DNA of 64,000 bases from NCBI GenBank assembly GCA_037893245.1, contig JBAIAA010000117.1:3906001-3970000 (forward strand). The letters are read 5' to 3'. The notes beneath the pieces were generated by a model. That model was not told where the DNA came from and did not search any database. It saw only the letters and a list, made by a program, of their open reading frames with translations. Shown here piece after piece: positions 11,106-21,400 of this stretch. Origin of the DNA: Crossaster papposus. Its lineage: Eukaryota > Echinodermata > Asteroidea > Velatida > Solasteridae. How positions within the stretch are numbered: the stretch's first letter is position 1; every line of letters begins with the position of its first letter. A program made the position numbers and the translations under genes.

Positions 11106-11294
11106 GGTAACCACAAAAAGATAGGAATGAATTATTGTTCAACACAGCAGTTATTATGGTTTATGGCACAGACATTGTGGCCTGGACACTATTTTAAATC
11201 AACTTAACCCGTACTGTTTTGTTCGTTTACACACGTGCGCATGCGACATTGCCGTGCGACATAGTCATTGCAACAAAATCACGCACTTGCAACC

Positions 11295-11635
11295 CTTGTA
11301 GACACTGACCTCTACACCTGGACGGATCATTGCCCATTTATTTTGAAGTCGGCGGGAACTGGAAGTGCAACATGGCGGACCCACGACGTCACTCTGTGAG
11401 CCAATGAAATGTCCAGTTGTAAGGTTCAGTGGGTACGGTACGTATGACGTAATGTTTATAAATAAAAAATGTATAGAGTAAATCCACTGACCGCTACACC
11501 TGAACATTTCATTGGCTCACAGAAGTGACGTCTTGGGTCCGCCATGTTGCACTTCCAGTTCGCGCCGACTTCAAGCGTTAGCACAGCAGAATATGGACAA
11601 TGGTCCGTCCAGGTGTAGAGGTCAGTGCTTGTAGA
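11295..11635. mobile_element. hAT-type MITE with 8-bp target duplication
   Basis: The element (11303-11627, 325 bp) begins CACTGACCTCTACACCTGGA and ends with the inverse. The arms stay similar for about 110 bp, including ATGTTGCACTTCC and its inverse. The exact 8-bp duplication CTTGTAGA flanks it (11295-11302 and 11628-11635). Eight-base duplications are characteristic of the hAT superfamily. The centre is non-coding. Confidence 0.9.
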
Positions 11636-13283
11636 CCATTAAATTGGATGGTGCCCGACTATTTATGCGTTCCAAGCCTCACTTTCAAAATTATAAGGGA
11701 ATAAATAAGTGACGCAAACCAAGGCAGGACCCGTACAAATTATCGATAGTCGGTATGCGACGTCTAGGTACGAGACGGGTTCGCGTGGTCATGTACGCAC
11801 ATTGTTGTGTGTTAATGCACCCACAGTGTGCGAGTCGCGTACGCTTTGTGCACGGTAATCAAATTTCACATTTTGGGTGAATTCAGTTCTGGGTGAATCC
11901 GACAAAAACAGTACTGAATCGTCTGATTCAAATAACGGTATTTCTTATTCAGACACGGACTTGAGCTCTAGGTCGAAGCACGACCGCTCAAAATGTTTGC
12001 TGCAGCCGAAAATCACTAGGCCCGCCCGGACCACTTCGCTCTGGTAAGCTTTACTTTGGCTGTCCAAACTCCGATATTAAGGATCAGCCGGAAACAAATG
12101 AAGCCTTACTTCATCCTTAGTAGTTTTGCTAAACCTACATGTAGCAGCTACACACCTAGTCGGCATGACCAAAAACTGTTGTATTTTTACCCTGATTCAG
12201 AATGAAAAACCATGTAAAGATGAAGTAATTGTTGCAATGCGCGCAGTCAGTATACGATAGGCCAGGTAGCAACGTGGCGAGTCTCTGCCTCGATTTTCGT
12301 CATACCCCTCGCGAGGTGTTATGTTAATGAGGCTTCCCTTCGAGGGGCGGAGTAGTTTGACCAACATTTTCAACAATTATTTTCTCCCATTTATCACAGA
12401 AAATAAACGTAACCACACACATAATGTTGTTGTCAACATTATACTTAATTGATTTAAGCAAAATAAACCCTTATTACATGTTCCTTTAACCTGCCGTTGC
12501 ACTGTGAGATAATTTCCAGCCCCAGAAAAACAATGGATTGACTTGGGTTAGTAGTTTGTTGTTTTTTTCACAGCAAGTGGCACCCCCAAAGTGGAACCCT
12601 CCTCCTTAAATGTACAGTATTCAGCAGGTGATTACTGTTCTGCTCTGTCATTCATCCAGGTACTGGGTAATAAAGCGCGACTGTGACATGCAACGAACAT
12701 GAACATCTAGGAGCTAACTGTTTCCAAATAAGAACAAACAATCGAACACCCCATTGGCAGACATCGATCATAAAAGTACCGCCCGTTAAACTTAAAAAAC
12801 CTAGCAGTTCCCAATCTGACAGGGGCCACGGGAAGTAATCGAAATGCAGATTTTATGTCCGACTTTGCCCTCCAAATAATAAAAAGGTTATTTTGTATGT
12901 AAAAACATTAACAACTCAAAACCGACCTCCCACTTAGAAAAATGGACGTTTCGGACAATAACTCGATTTGGCCATGTGCGACTTTCCGCTCATTTCATGG
13001 TGCCAGGTCACAAATGTTAATATAATGTTTAACATACATGTACGCATTAACCCCGTTAAAACGCATTAACCCCGTTAAAACGCATTAACCCTATACCTGC
13101 TAAATGCAACAGAATGCCAGAGATGCCAACTTTTTAATCCTGTTGTCAAGGAGGATTTGTAAAGTACATTTTTTGATGTTTGTTTGGCTTTCACAGTAGT
13201 CTCCGTGATGTTGCACATTGAACAGAGTTGCATGCTTGCATGCATAATGCACTGCAAAACAACGCACATTAGCAAATGACTAC
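11636..13283. other. No recognised gene
   Basis: About 1.6 kb without a credible ORF, repeat end or splice-supported exon. The only local structure noted is a three-copy 20-bp tandem repeat (CGCATTAACCCCGTTAAAA) at about 13043-13090. Confidence 0.6.
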
Positions 13284-13989
13284 ACTTGTAGACAAGTCGT
13301 TAAGGTTTGTCGCGGCTGGTGATAGTCGAGTTGCGGTGCATATAGTCGAGTCGCGGTGCATAATACGCTAAAGCGCGCCCTCGCGCGAGGCTGCTGGCTC
13401 CCGACTATACTTCCCCATTAACGACTTGTGAAACCTGAATGCTGTACGTATTTATATATTCGATTACGAATGCGATACATTACGGTTGTCATAGAGACGA
13501 TCATCGAGACGAGTCCATTTTATCCGAGGGTAGTAATAATTTCAGTTACTGTAAATGTACTGAATGCTTGTACTGGAGAGCAACTGTGAGTGTGTTTTTG
13601 TGCGTTAACTGCTTTATTAGTTTACTGAATTAATAAATAATGTAAACTTTTAAATGCATTATTATATATCTGTTTACAATGTGTGTGTTGCCTCATAAAA
13701 TGAACAATGCCTACTGTGAATGGTTATTGATCCGCTCCAGTCCTTAAACCCGATGCGTTTAAATATTCATAGATTTAATTAAATTGACCAATCAGATGCG
13801 TCCGTACGAAATCGGCTGAATTGCCCATAGGCCGTGCACAAACCGCTGTCGGGTTGTACAAGTCGTTAAATGAGACCGAAGCCGTGCAGCACAGAGAGCA
13901 GTAGTCTTGCTTTGCCCGTGTCACGAAGATTCGCGGGGGGAGTTTGAACGCTATCACCGCGACAAACATTTAACGACTTGTCCACAAGT
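13284..13989. mobile_element. Pair of ACAAGTCGTTAA inverted-repeat elements
   Basis: ACAAGTCGTTAA occurs four times in alternating orientation, at 13292, 13418 (inverse), 13858 and 13970 (inverse). The outermost two extend into 35-40 bp inverted arms (ACTTGTNGACAAGTCGTTAA, then GTTTGTCGCGG). This fits either two 125-138 bp MITEs inserted head to head, or one 706-bp element with extra internal ends. No target duplication was found, so the mechanism is open. The ORFs inside are not credible. Confidence 0.6.
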
Positions 13990-14192
13990 CTAACAAATAC
14001 ACACCGAACGCAAAGCAAATCTGTTTTTTTACAAAAACGATTCGACAGTTAGTACTTAGCGTAAATATCCGACTCCAAAAATGTGGACTCATTGGTAGTT
14101 TTGCGCATGCGTATATGTATGTACATGTATGATAATTAGGACAGCGACTGATCACATGAGAGGGATAAACTCAAGACAGCTAGAATAACTAT

Positions 14193-14456
14193 TGTAACGA
14201 AGCTTTCTCTGGGGTCGACTACACACACAAGAAGGACTCCTGACACAAGTGTTCCTCTATTTCCTGTGGTTCTCTGCCGTTTATTGTGGACTCTCGCCTA
14301 CCAAACATGGACTTCAGGCTCACACAATCACGCGGCCCCCAGAACTGGTCAGAACCAGTTCGGCGCTTGCGCAATCCAAGGCGGGTTTCCGGGGCGATCC
14401 CACCACCGTGGAATCGCTCCAGCGCCCTCTACCGCCCAACCGGCACGGGCGTTACA
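14193..14456 (-). repeat. 3' LTR of the TRIM-like element
   Basis: 264 bp, apparently identical to the copy at 15961-16224. It is the 3' LTR if the element reads on the minus strand, as the purine tract at about 14457-14466 indicates. Confidence 0.9.
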
Positions 14457-14559
14457 CAGCCCCCCACGAAGACCTTGTTTGCCCCCAAACAAGACCATGG
14501 GCGCTGCTGCCGCACCCCGGCCAACCGCCCTGGAAAACGCATAACGCCAACATTACACA

Positions 14560-14645
14560 ACAATTTACATTCCAACAATTTACATTACAACAATTTACAC
14601 TACAACAATTTTCATTACAACAATTTTCATTACAACAATTTTTGG
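14560..14645. repeat. CAACAATTTACATTA short tandem repeat
   Basis: Six or so 12-15 bp units (CAACAATTTACATTA and CAACAATTTTCATTA) lie inside the TRIM-like element next to its purine tract. They create several overlapping short ORFs with no coding meaning. Confidence 0.85.
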
Positions 14646-14704
14646 GGTAAGCCCCTGGCCCCAGGACACACCCCTGGCCCCGGCACACCCCTCTAAATGT
14701 TAAA

Positions 14705-15335
14705 CTTGACTGCGACTGTGACTGCGACTGGCTGCTCTGACTGCGACTGGTGCCTTCGACTGCGGCTGGCTCTTGCGACTGCGACTGTGGTTCCTGCGAC
14801 TGCATCTGCGGCTGGCTCCCGCGACAGCGACTGGCTCCTGCGACTGCGACTGGCTCCTGTATCTGGTGCCTGCGACTGCGACTGGCTCTTGCGACTGCGA
14901 CTGCGACTGCGCCTGGCTCCTGCGACCGCGACTGGCTCCTCCGACTGCGACTGGCTCCTGTGGCCGCGACTGTGACTGCCTCTTGCGACTGCGACTGATT
15001 CTTGCGACTGCGACTGATTCTTGCGACTGGCTCCTCTGACTGCGACTGGTGCCTTCGACTGCGGCTGGCTCTTGCGACTGCGACTGTGGTTCCTGCGACT
15101 GCATCTGCGGCTGGCTCCCGCGACAGCGACTGGCTCCTGCGACTGCGACTGGCTCCTGTATCTGGTGCCTGCGACTGCGACTGGCTCTTGCGACTGCGAC
15201 TGCGACTGCGCTTGGCTCCTGCAACTGCGACTGGCTCCTCCGACTGCGACTGGCTCCTGTGGCCGCGACTGTGACTGCCTCTTGCGACTGCGACTGATTC
15301 TTGCGACTGCGACTGATTCTTGCGACTGGCTTAGA
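14705..15335. repeat. GACTGCGACTGGCTC tandem repeat, duplicated block
   Basis: Short 6-18 bp units built on GACTGCGACTGGCTCCTGC fill 630 bp and form two near-identical blocks repeated at a 299-bp period (compare CTCTGACTGCGACTGGTGCC at 14735 and 15034). On the minus strand the frames read Ser-Gln-Ser-Gln-Glu-Pro-Val-Ala-Val-Ala. The plus strand is also open. With no flanking Gag motif I treat this as repeat DNA within the TRIM-like element. Confidence 0.85.
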
Positions 15336-15344
15336 GAGCGTGGG

Positions 15345-15600
15345 CGTCCCGGCGAGGCCCCGCCCCCGCTGCGCCGACGGGCACGGCTCGGGCTCGCTCC
15401 GAGTGTTGCGAGCCGTCTGCCGCGCCGCCGTCTACAGCATGGGCCGGGCCCCCCCGACTCGGTTTCATTCCTGCAGAAGATCCAGAGAATGTCTCGACGA
15501 GGCCCCGCCCCCCACTGCATCCACGGGCACAGCTTTGGATTGTTCCGCGAGGAACCATCCGTCTGCTGCGCCGCCGTCTACAGCATGGGGCGGCCCCCCG
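15345..15600. repeat. ~100-bp GC-rich duplication inside the TRIM-like element
   Basis: Two related segments (about 15350-15450 and 15500-15600) share CGAGGCCCCGCCCCC and CGCCGCCGTCTACAGCATGG. They are extremely GC-rich, unlike the AT-rich surroundings. Minus-strand ORFs through them (for example 15331-15753) show no known domain. Confidence 0.7.
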
Positions 15601-15960
15601 ACAGACCTGGTAGCGGACCCGGACAAATATGGAGAAGGGCGCCCTCTCTCCAAATCGGAGTGGACGCACTGAAGCCCCCAGCCATTGGCGCATGTCCCGA
15701 AATTCCCCGCTATCCTTCTCCAACTCCTCCCCCAGGAAACCCCAGACTCCCAAGTCCCCATAACCTCCCTAGAGTTCCCCTGGCGTCATGCACGGAGTGC
15801 CTGAAAGCCTCCCGGACTGGTCCCCGCTCCCCGGGCCCACGCCCCGGCCTGCCCTCTCGCCGTGGGGCGAGTTGGCTGCCGTGTTATCGTGGTTTCCTGA
15901 AAACCTGAACACTTCACCTGGTCTTTTCCCGTCCTTCTGTATGCCGACCGCTGCCACCAA

Positions 15961-16224
15961 TGTAACGAAGCTTTCTCTGGGGTCGACTACACACACAAGA
16001 AGGACTCCTGACACAAGTGTTCCTCTATTTCCTGTGGTTCTCTGCCGTTTATTGTGGACTCTCGCCTACCAAACATGGACTTCAGGCTCACACAATCACG
16101 CGGCCCCCAGAACTGGTCAGAACCAGTTCGGCGCTTGCGCAATCCAAGGCGGGTTTCCGGGGCGATCCCACCACCGTGGAATCGCTCCAGCGCCCTCTAC
16201 CGCCCAACCGGCACGGGCGTTACA
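15961..16224 (-). repeat. 5' LTR of the TRIM-like element
   Basis: 264 bp, apparently identical to the copy at 14193-14456. On the minus strand it is followed by a tRNA-like primer-binding site beginning TGGTGGCAGCGG. Confidence 0.9.
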
Positions 16225-16940
16225 CTATGGATGAGTTGGTTATTGTGCACAAGGGTTGTATTCGACCAACAACGGAATATTCTACCCCTGTTTGGCATGT
16301 GTCATTCATTAGCACAGTTGGACTTATTCATTAGCACAGTTAACCAATTGGACCTAATTCAAAAACGAATTTGTCGTATTCTGCTTGGTAGTAATTATCG
16401 CATTTATTAACAAACCTTGTGATTTTTGGATTTGGAAACTTTGATTGAGCGAAGGGAAAAGCCGTGTTCTAATTTTGTTTTAAAAATTTACAGGTCGAAC
16501 AAATTCACTGATTGGTTTCCAAAAACAAACAGATGTCATGCAATGGCTTTACGATCAACCCGGGTATTTGACAGGCATCAAGGTTTTACTAACAGATTTC
16601 AAAATAGTCCTATTCTGTACCTGACTATAATTTATTTAAAGATCAAGTGTCTCCCCCTCCCCAATAATTAATTGGTGCTCTGTATGAGGGAGAGGGCTTA
16701 ATGTTGTTTCATGCTGTTTTTCAGTTATCCGTTTGTTTGTTAAGGTAGGATCCTTGCGTGTTTTAGTCTTTCTCTTTTATGAATTAATTGTAATTTTATG
16801 ATGGATGTGTTTGATATATATTTTAAATGACTATTGTAAATCTTTAAATCTTTTTAGATTTTAAAGATTTTATAACCACTATACAGTTTAACCTTTGGTT
16901 TGCAAGCAAGTGGAAATAAACTAACAACAATAATAACAAT

Positions 16941-17806
16941 AAATCGGTTCATTCACAAAACAAATCTCTTCTGAATGAATAGTTTAAATTTGTAAATTCG
17001 AAAAAATAATTTCAACGAATTATGACTCATTATGACTCATGGGCTTGCATGATGCTTGATTTATGCGGGTTTAGAGAACATTTATTCGCTTCTTCTTGAA
17101 ATCCGGGTTATTGCTACTTAATAATCCACTCCGCGTGATCGAGTCTCGACCAGTCAGAAGCCAGCAACTCTCCTAGGTATTTATTAATATTACATAATGA
17201 GCTGTATAAGGCCATTTACAAATACTTTTTTAGGTTTTCACTCCTTCCTCAATTTTCTTATAAAAATCTATAAAAACATGTGCAGATTTGTAATAATCAA
17301 TTTGACTTACAGGGACCAACATGTAGTGCCAGAAGCGAATCAAAGATTTATGTAAGTATAATAGTAAGGAATGTGCATTTGCACATATATTTTTAAGCAC
17401 AATGCCAGAAATGTATGATGTTTTCTTCAAAGCTGCAGAAAACCTAACATTTCTCTAAAAAGTTGCTTTTGCGGACATTCAGGATAACCATGGGATAACC
17501 AATAGTTAAAATTGTATTCAAACTTGGTTTGAACCTACACAACCTGTGCCAACACTATGAAATTCTGAACAATAGAAAAAACAATTTCTCCCTCAACTCG
17601 TCGTGAAACTCTGGTTTTTTTACGGCTATTACACGTGTGTGCGTTTTCTTAATTTGTCGACGCCTATTTTTATTTACCTTGATCAAGTTTTTAATATCTT
17701 TATAAATAATTCATAAAATTTGTTTTTATTTCGACAATTTTTGATAACGAGATACGTCTAATATAAACAATTCGTTATTAACCTTGTCAAAAACTTGTAT
17801 TGCTCT
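16941..17806. other. No recognised gene
   Basis: AT-rich DNA between the LINE tail and the candidate left end of the Harbinger element. No credible ORF, splice-supported exon or repeat boundary was seen. Confidence 0.6.
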
Positions 17807-17812
17807 GGGCCC

Positions 17813-18176
17813 AATTCGAGCGATTCACAATACCTAGAAGCTGCCGTTGGAGGCGCAAATCCTGCTATACCCGTAGTGCATCATGGGAGAAAGTCGGCAT
17901 CAGTTTGAAAAACGGTATTCATTTTGCATGAACTCATCAGTTTTTACGTCTTTTTGGACGCGCACGATTAAAGTTCCAATTTTGTTCTGCAAATAACAAT
18001 GTTTTAATCAACGACGCTTCCGGATACATTGATGTTTGTGTTGTACCTCGCGTGAACAATGAAGAATAAATATTTCACTACAGTATGATATACGGAAGAA
18101 GTCGACCGTAAAGTTTAAAAGTGGCTCTTTTGAGTCAAACGCTTGGTGGCGCACTGCATTGTGAATCGCCCGAATT
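17813..18176. mobile_element. MITE splitting the Harbinger left terminus
   Basis: 356 bp (17817-18172) between AATT copies at 17813-17816 and 18173-18176. The inverted ends are CGAGCGATTCACAAT and ATTGTGAATCGCCCG. Deleting it with one AATT gives GGGCCCAATTTCATAAAGC, matching the inverse of 34329-34345. The 4-bp duplication does not identify the superfamily. Interior non-coding. Confidence 0.7.
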
Positions 18177-18197
18177 TCATAAAGCTGTTTACCGGTA

Positions 18198-18236
18198 AGC
18201 ATATTTTTCTGCTTACTATAGCAGAAAAAATATGCT
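18198..18236. repeat. Subterminal hairpin
   Basis: AGCATATTTTTCTGC and GCAGAAAAAATATGCT form a near-perfect stem around TTACTATA, just inside the proposed left end of the Harbinger element. A related TTTTTCTGCTTA sequence lies near the right end (about 34245-34258 in inverse). It could be a subterminal transposase-binding repeat. Confidence 0.6.
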
Positions 18237-18325
18237 AAACGTAAACGTATTTCACCATCGTTTTTCAAAGTCTGCTATGCTAAGCACGACAATTATGTTG
18301 CGCGCGCCTCGTGTCGTCTGCTGCT

Positions 18326-18362
18326 GGCCGGCCGCCCGGGCGGCGCGTCGTCTAGAACTAGT
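18326..18362. other. Cluster of rare restriction-type sites resembling a polylinker
   Basis: GGCCGGCC (18326-18333), GCCCGGGC (18334-18341), GGCGCG and TCTAGAACTAGT (18351-18362) lie within 37 bp. The last 12 bases equal the XbaI-SpeI segment of a common cloning-vector polylinker. The neighbouring GTCGTCTGCTG repeats may be genomic. This may be coincidence, a GC-rich microsatellite, or trace vector or adapter sequence. Confidence 0.3.
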
Positions 18363-18455
18363 AAAACTGTCGTCTGCTCGGCAAAAATAGGTGCACTATT
18401 TCGCGCCCAATTTCAAGTTAAAAAGTGTACACAATTTATGATCAGCATCGTCATC

Positions 18456-21400
18456 ATGGCAGCCACAGATGAAAGTTGCGATAGCTCTTCTTTGAAGAAA
18501 AAGTCCAGAAATGGATATGGCCATCTGGCAACGTCTTATGCCCAAGAAAAGGGGGTAATAGAAGGTGTTTTGCGAGGAACAAAACTCACAAACAAACATA
18601 AAACAGCAGCATGAGAGAGAGTACGTAAGGGGGTGTGTCAACTCGTTAGTATTTTAAGTGGCTGTTATGATCTGCCTAATCAATATGTATTAGGCCTAGT
18701 CCTTATACTCGTTCGCTTCTTTTAGACGATTATACTTTTTATGAAACATAATGGGTGCATTATTAATAATATGGCAGAGTTTTTTTAATATATGCATTGT
18801 GTTTTATTTATTTAATAATGATTGAAATTAACTGTTTTGTTTATGTAAACATCACGCTGCAGCTAGTGCGAGTCTAAAATGATTGAACTTTGAACTTATT
18901 TGATACTGAGCTGAGTACAATGTAGTTTCACTTTCATCATATCCGTGACAAACAATTGTAGTGTCTCGCGTGCCACTAGCTTAACTTATTTTCTCAGGCA
19001 AAATTATTAAATATGAAGCTTGGAGTTGGGGTGAAGAATTGGATTGTGATTGTTTGGGCCTGCAATCGGACTTGCCATTAGCCAGTTTGTGACACATTAA
19101 CAGGATAAGTATATCCAGTCAATCTAGGCCGACTATCTTCAATCATTTCCATTTAATCATGTAACGAACCGCGAACATTATTACCGGCTAGTTTTATCAA
19201 ATATAACATAGGCCTAGGGTTAGGCATAATAATGTTATTGTGTTATAGGGAGATATTTCTCCATAAAATATTAACAATAACACCACCTTCTGGTTAGGCC
19301 TAGTATAATCAAGTAGACCCGTAAATCTGGCTAAACAAATAAATACCAACCACACTTTGTGAAGTGTGTTCATATCTACTATGTGATTTCTGTAGGCCAA
19401 GGCCCCATGCGTACCAGGCCAACATTAGAATCTGTCTGAATAAACGCGAAACTCGGAAACAAACAAATGTGTGTATGACGGAGAGCAGGGAACCAGACGG
19501 TTCCGTAAATCCAAAATTGCATTACGCCTTTACGGCTGCCGTAGCCAATGTCTATTTTAATGAAAGTGTTGCTGGTTATGAGTATAGACAACTTTTTGTT
19601 TAATACTTTTGTTTGTTTGTTTTTTGCTAGAGTTGCAGGGAGCAATCAGAAATCTGTTGCACAGTGCAAAGACCGCCACCGAAATATGATCCAAGCAAGT
19701 GAGTATTATTATTATTAATAAGTTTTGTGATAGTGTTATTCTTAATGCAAAGCGAATTTCTGTGATACACACAAAATCACAATGAGTATGCGCTGTTTTG
19801 CCATTGTTGACACTGAAATTTGTTTCGCATTTGTTTTTGCATGAAGACTGAAGCCGTTTTGGTCTATCTCAAGATTTATATACATATACCAGGACAGTCA
19901 GCCCTATTTTCACCAGCAAAACATTCTAGCTTCCACATTAAAATGTCAATTATACATATTTATTTTTTAATTAAAACAATATGTGAAAAGGATTCCACAC
20001 GAGTGACTTGAATACAGAAAATATAGTGCTTCTGGATCCCACCTTGAACACCCACAGATGCCGACTGCAAGCCGTTCGCTGACAGACATTTACGGCCTCA
20101 TAGATCACTGAGTTGCTCGTGATCTTGACATGTTTATCTGTAGTCCTTTTCAAACAAACTGTATGTGTACACGTGATCCGACGCGAACTGGTTAACACAA
20201 ACAGAAACTTACTGTCTAATTATGTGTTACACACTTTCCAGTCACCAAGAGAAAGGGACTAGTCAGGGCAACTGGTGGAGGAAGTGAGCCACAAGAGCTG
20301 ACACCAGCACAGAAGGTGGTTGAAGGCACCTTGTCAAAAGACACATTGGAAGGAATTTCGCAACCAATTGACACCTTCTCTGGTAAGAACACAACAATAG
20401 ACAATCGATACGATGTTTTAACAGTTTAATTTTGTTCTTCAATGTTTCTTACTTCCATAAAATGAAGTAAACAATATTTGTCTACCTCATGAGAACATTG
20501 CTCAATATATATCATATATTTTATCTTTGAGCAAACTTGAATCCTCTATTCTGATGGGTTGATCCATGGCAAAAACAGTGTGATATCACACTAAATTGCA
20601 CGGTCCATATCACACTCCGTGTGTTGCACTGTTTCTACTTTACATATTGTACAATACGCAAAACGCAGTGCTGCATAATCCATTGGCAATTTGAAAGCTG
20701 CGCATTTGTGTCCCATGTGTGTCTGTATTCCATCTTATATTTACTGCGCACAAAGTTTGCTTGAAGATAAATTCTTTATTCCGCTCGCGCTTGAGGAACA
20801 CGGAAAATGTAGTGCATCTGACGGTTTATATGGGATACAAACACTCTACATTATTTTGTGTTCAACTTGCGCTCGCAGGATAATTAATAATAATTTAAAT
20901 GAACAAAAAAAGTAACAGTTGAAACATGTAAAAACATGAATTGCTTCTCTCGGTCTTCTTCAGTGTTTAAGCTAAAAGAATCGCAAATCTTTATATTGAT
21001 CAAACATTCAAGGCCAACTATAATTTATTTAATAATGCTGTGGAATTAGCTCTTCACTAGTAAAACGAATACATTTTAAAACAAAATAAAATGAATAACA
21101 TGTTTTTAAACCTTGCTTGTGTGCACATTTCCCTTTAATTTATTATTAGGATCTTTGATCAGCGAGTCGTGCAGCACTGTGTTTGACAACCCCCTGGACC
21201 TGGAGCAATTTGAAGAAGCTGGTATAATTTTTTTTACTTATTCAAGCGATAGCCAGAAGTGAATGTTATTGTAGGGCTCGCATTTACATACATATATATT
21301 ACTACAAAGGAGCCTTTTTATTGAACTCCCTTCTACTTTCAATTCGTTTATCATTGACTATTGTTCCAGGTCCTTCAGATGCAAGTGAAATGCAGTTTGT

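Larger units (their letters stand above)
14193..16224 (-). mobile_element. Non-autonomous LTR retrotransposon (TRIM/LARD-like)
   Basis: Two 264-bp LTRs (14193-14456 and 15961-16224) look identical by eye and are flanked by the duplication CTAT (14189-14192, 16225-16228). The LTRs start TGTAAC and end GTTACA. Orientation is minus: on that strand TTGGTGGCAGCGGTCGG follows the right LTR (15944-15960) as a primer-binding-site candidate. A purine tract, GTGGGGGCTG, precedes the left LTR. AATAAA lies in the LTR on the minus strand. No Gag, protease, RT or integrase is present; the 1.5-kb interior is mostly Ser/Gln-type repeats and GC-rich DNA. Identical LTRs suggest very recent insertion, into a LINE. 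Confidence 0.88.
14157..16940 (+). pseudogene. Non-LTR retrotransposon 3' end, split by an LTR element
   Basis: The C-terminal end of a reverse-transcriptase ORF reads from 14157 up to CTAT at 14192, then resumes at 16229 after the inserted LTR element. The reading frame is continuous across the empty site. Blocks include CIRPTTEYSTPVWH, LDLIQKRICRILLGSNY and TLIERREKPCSNFV, matching the RP-x-EY-x-x-x-VW and IQKR-x-x-R patterns after the palm in Jockey/CR1-like enzymes. A 22-bp tandem duplication (ATTCATTAGCACAGTT at 16304 and 16326) shifts the frame, and a stop follows. A 3' UTR-like tail ends near 16940 in AACAATAATAACAATAAA. Confidence 0.75.

Noticed and set aside
12270-12360. GC-rich palindromic CTCGCGAGG and CTTCGAGGGG as a promoter
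   Set aside because: No downstream gene and no defined core promoter element.
14693-15908. Long ORFs of Ser-Gln or Leu-Arg repeats on both strands
   Set aside because: Repeat-driven, open on both strands, no Gag or other domain; treated as TRIM interior.
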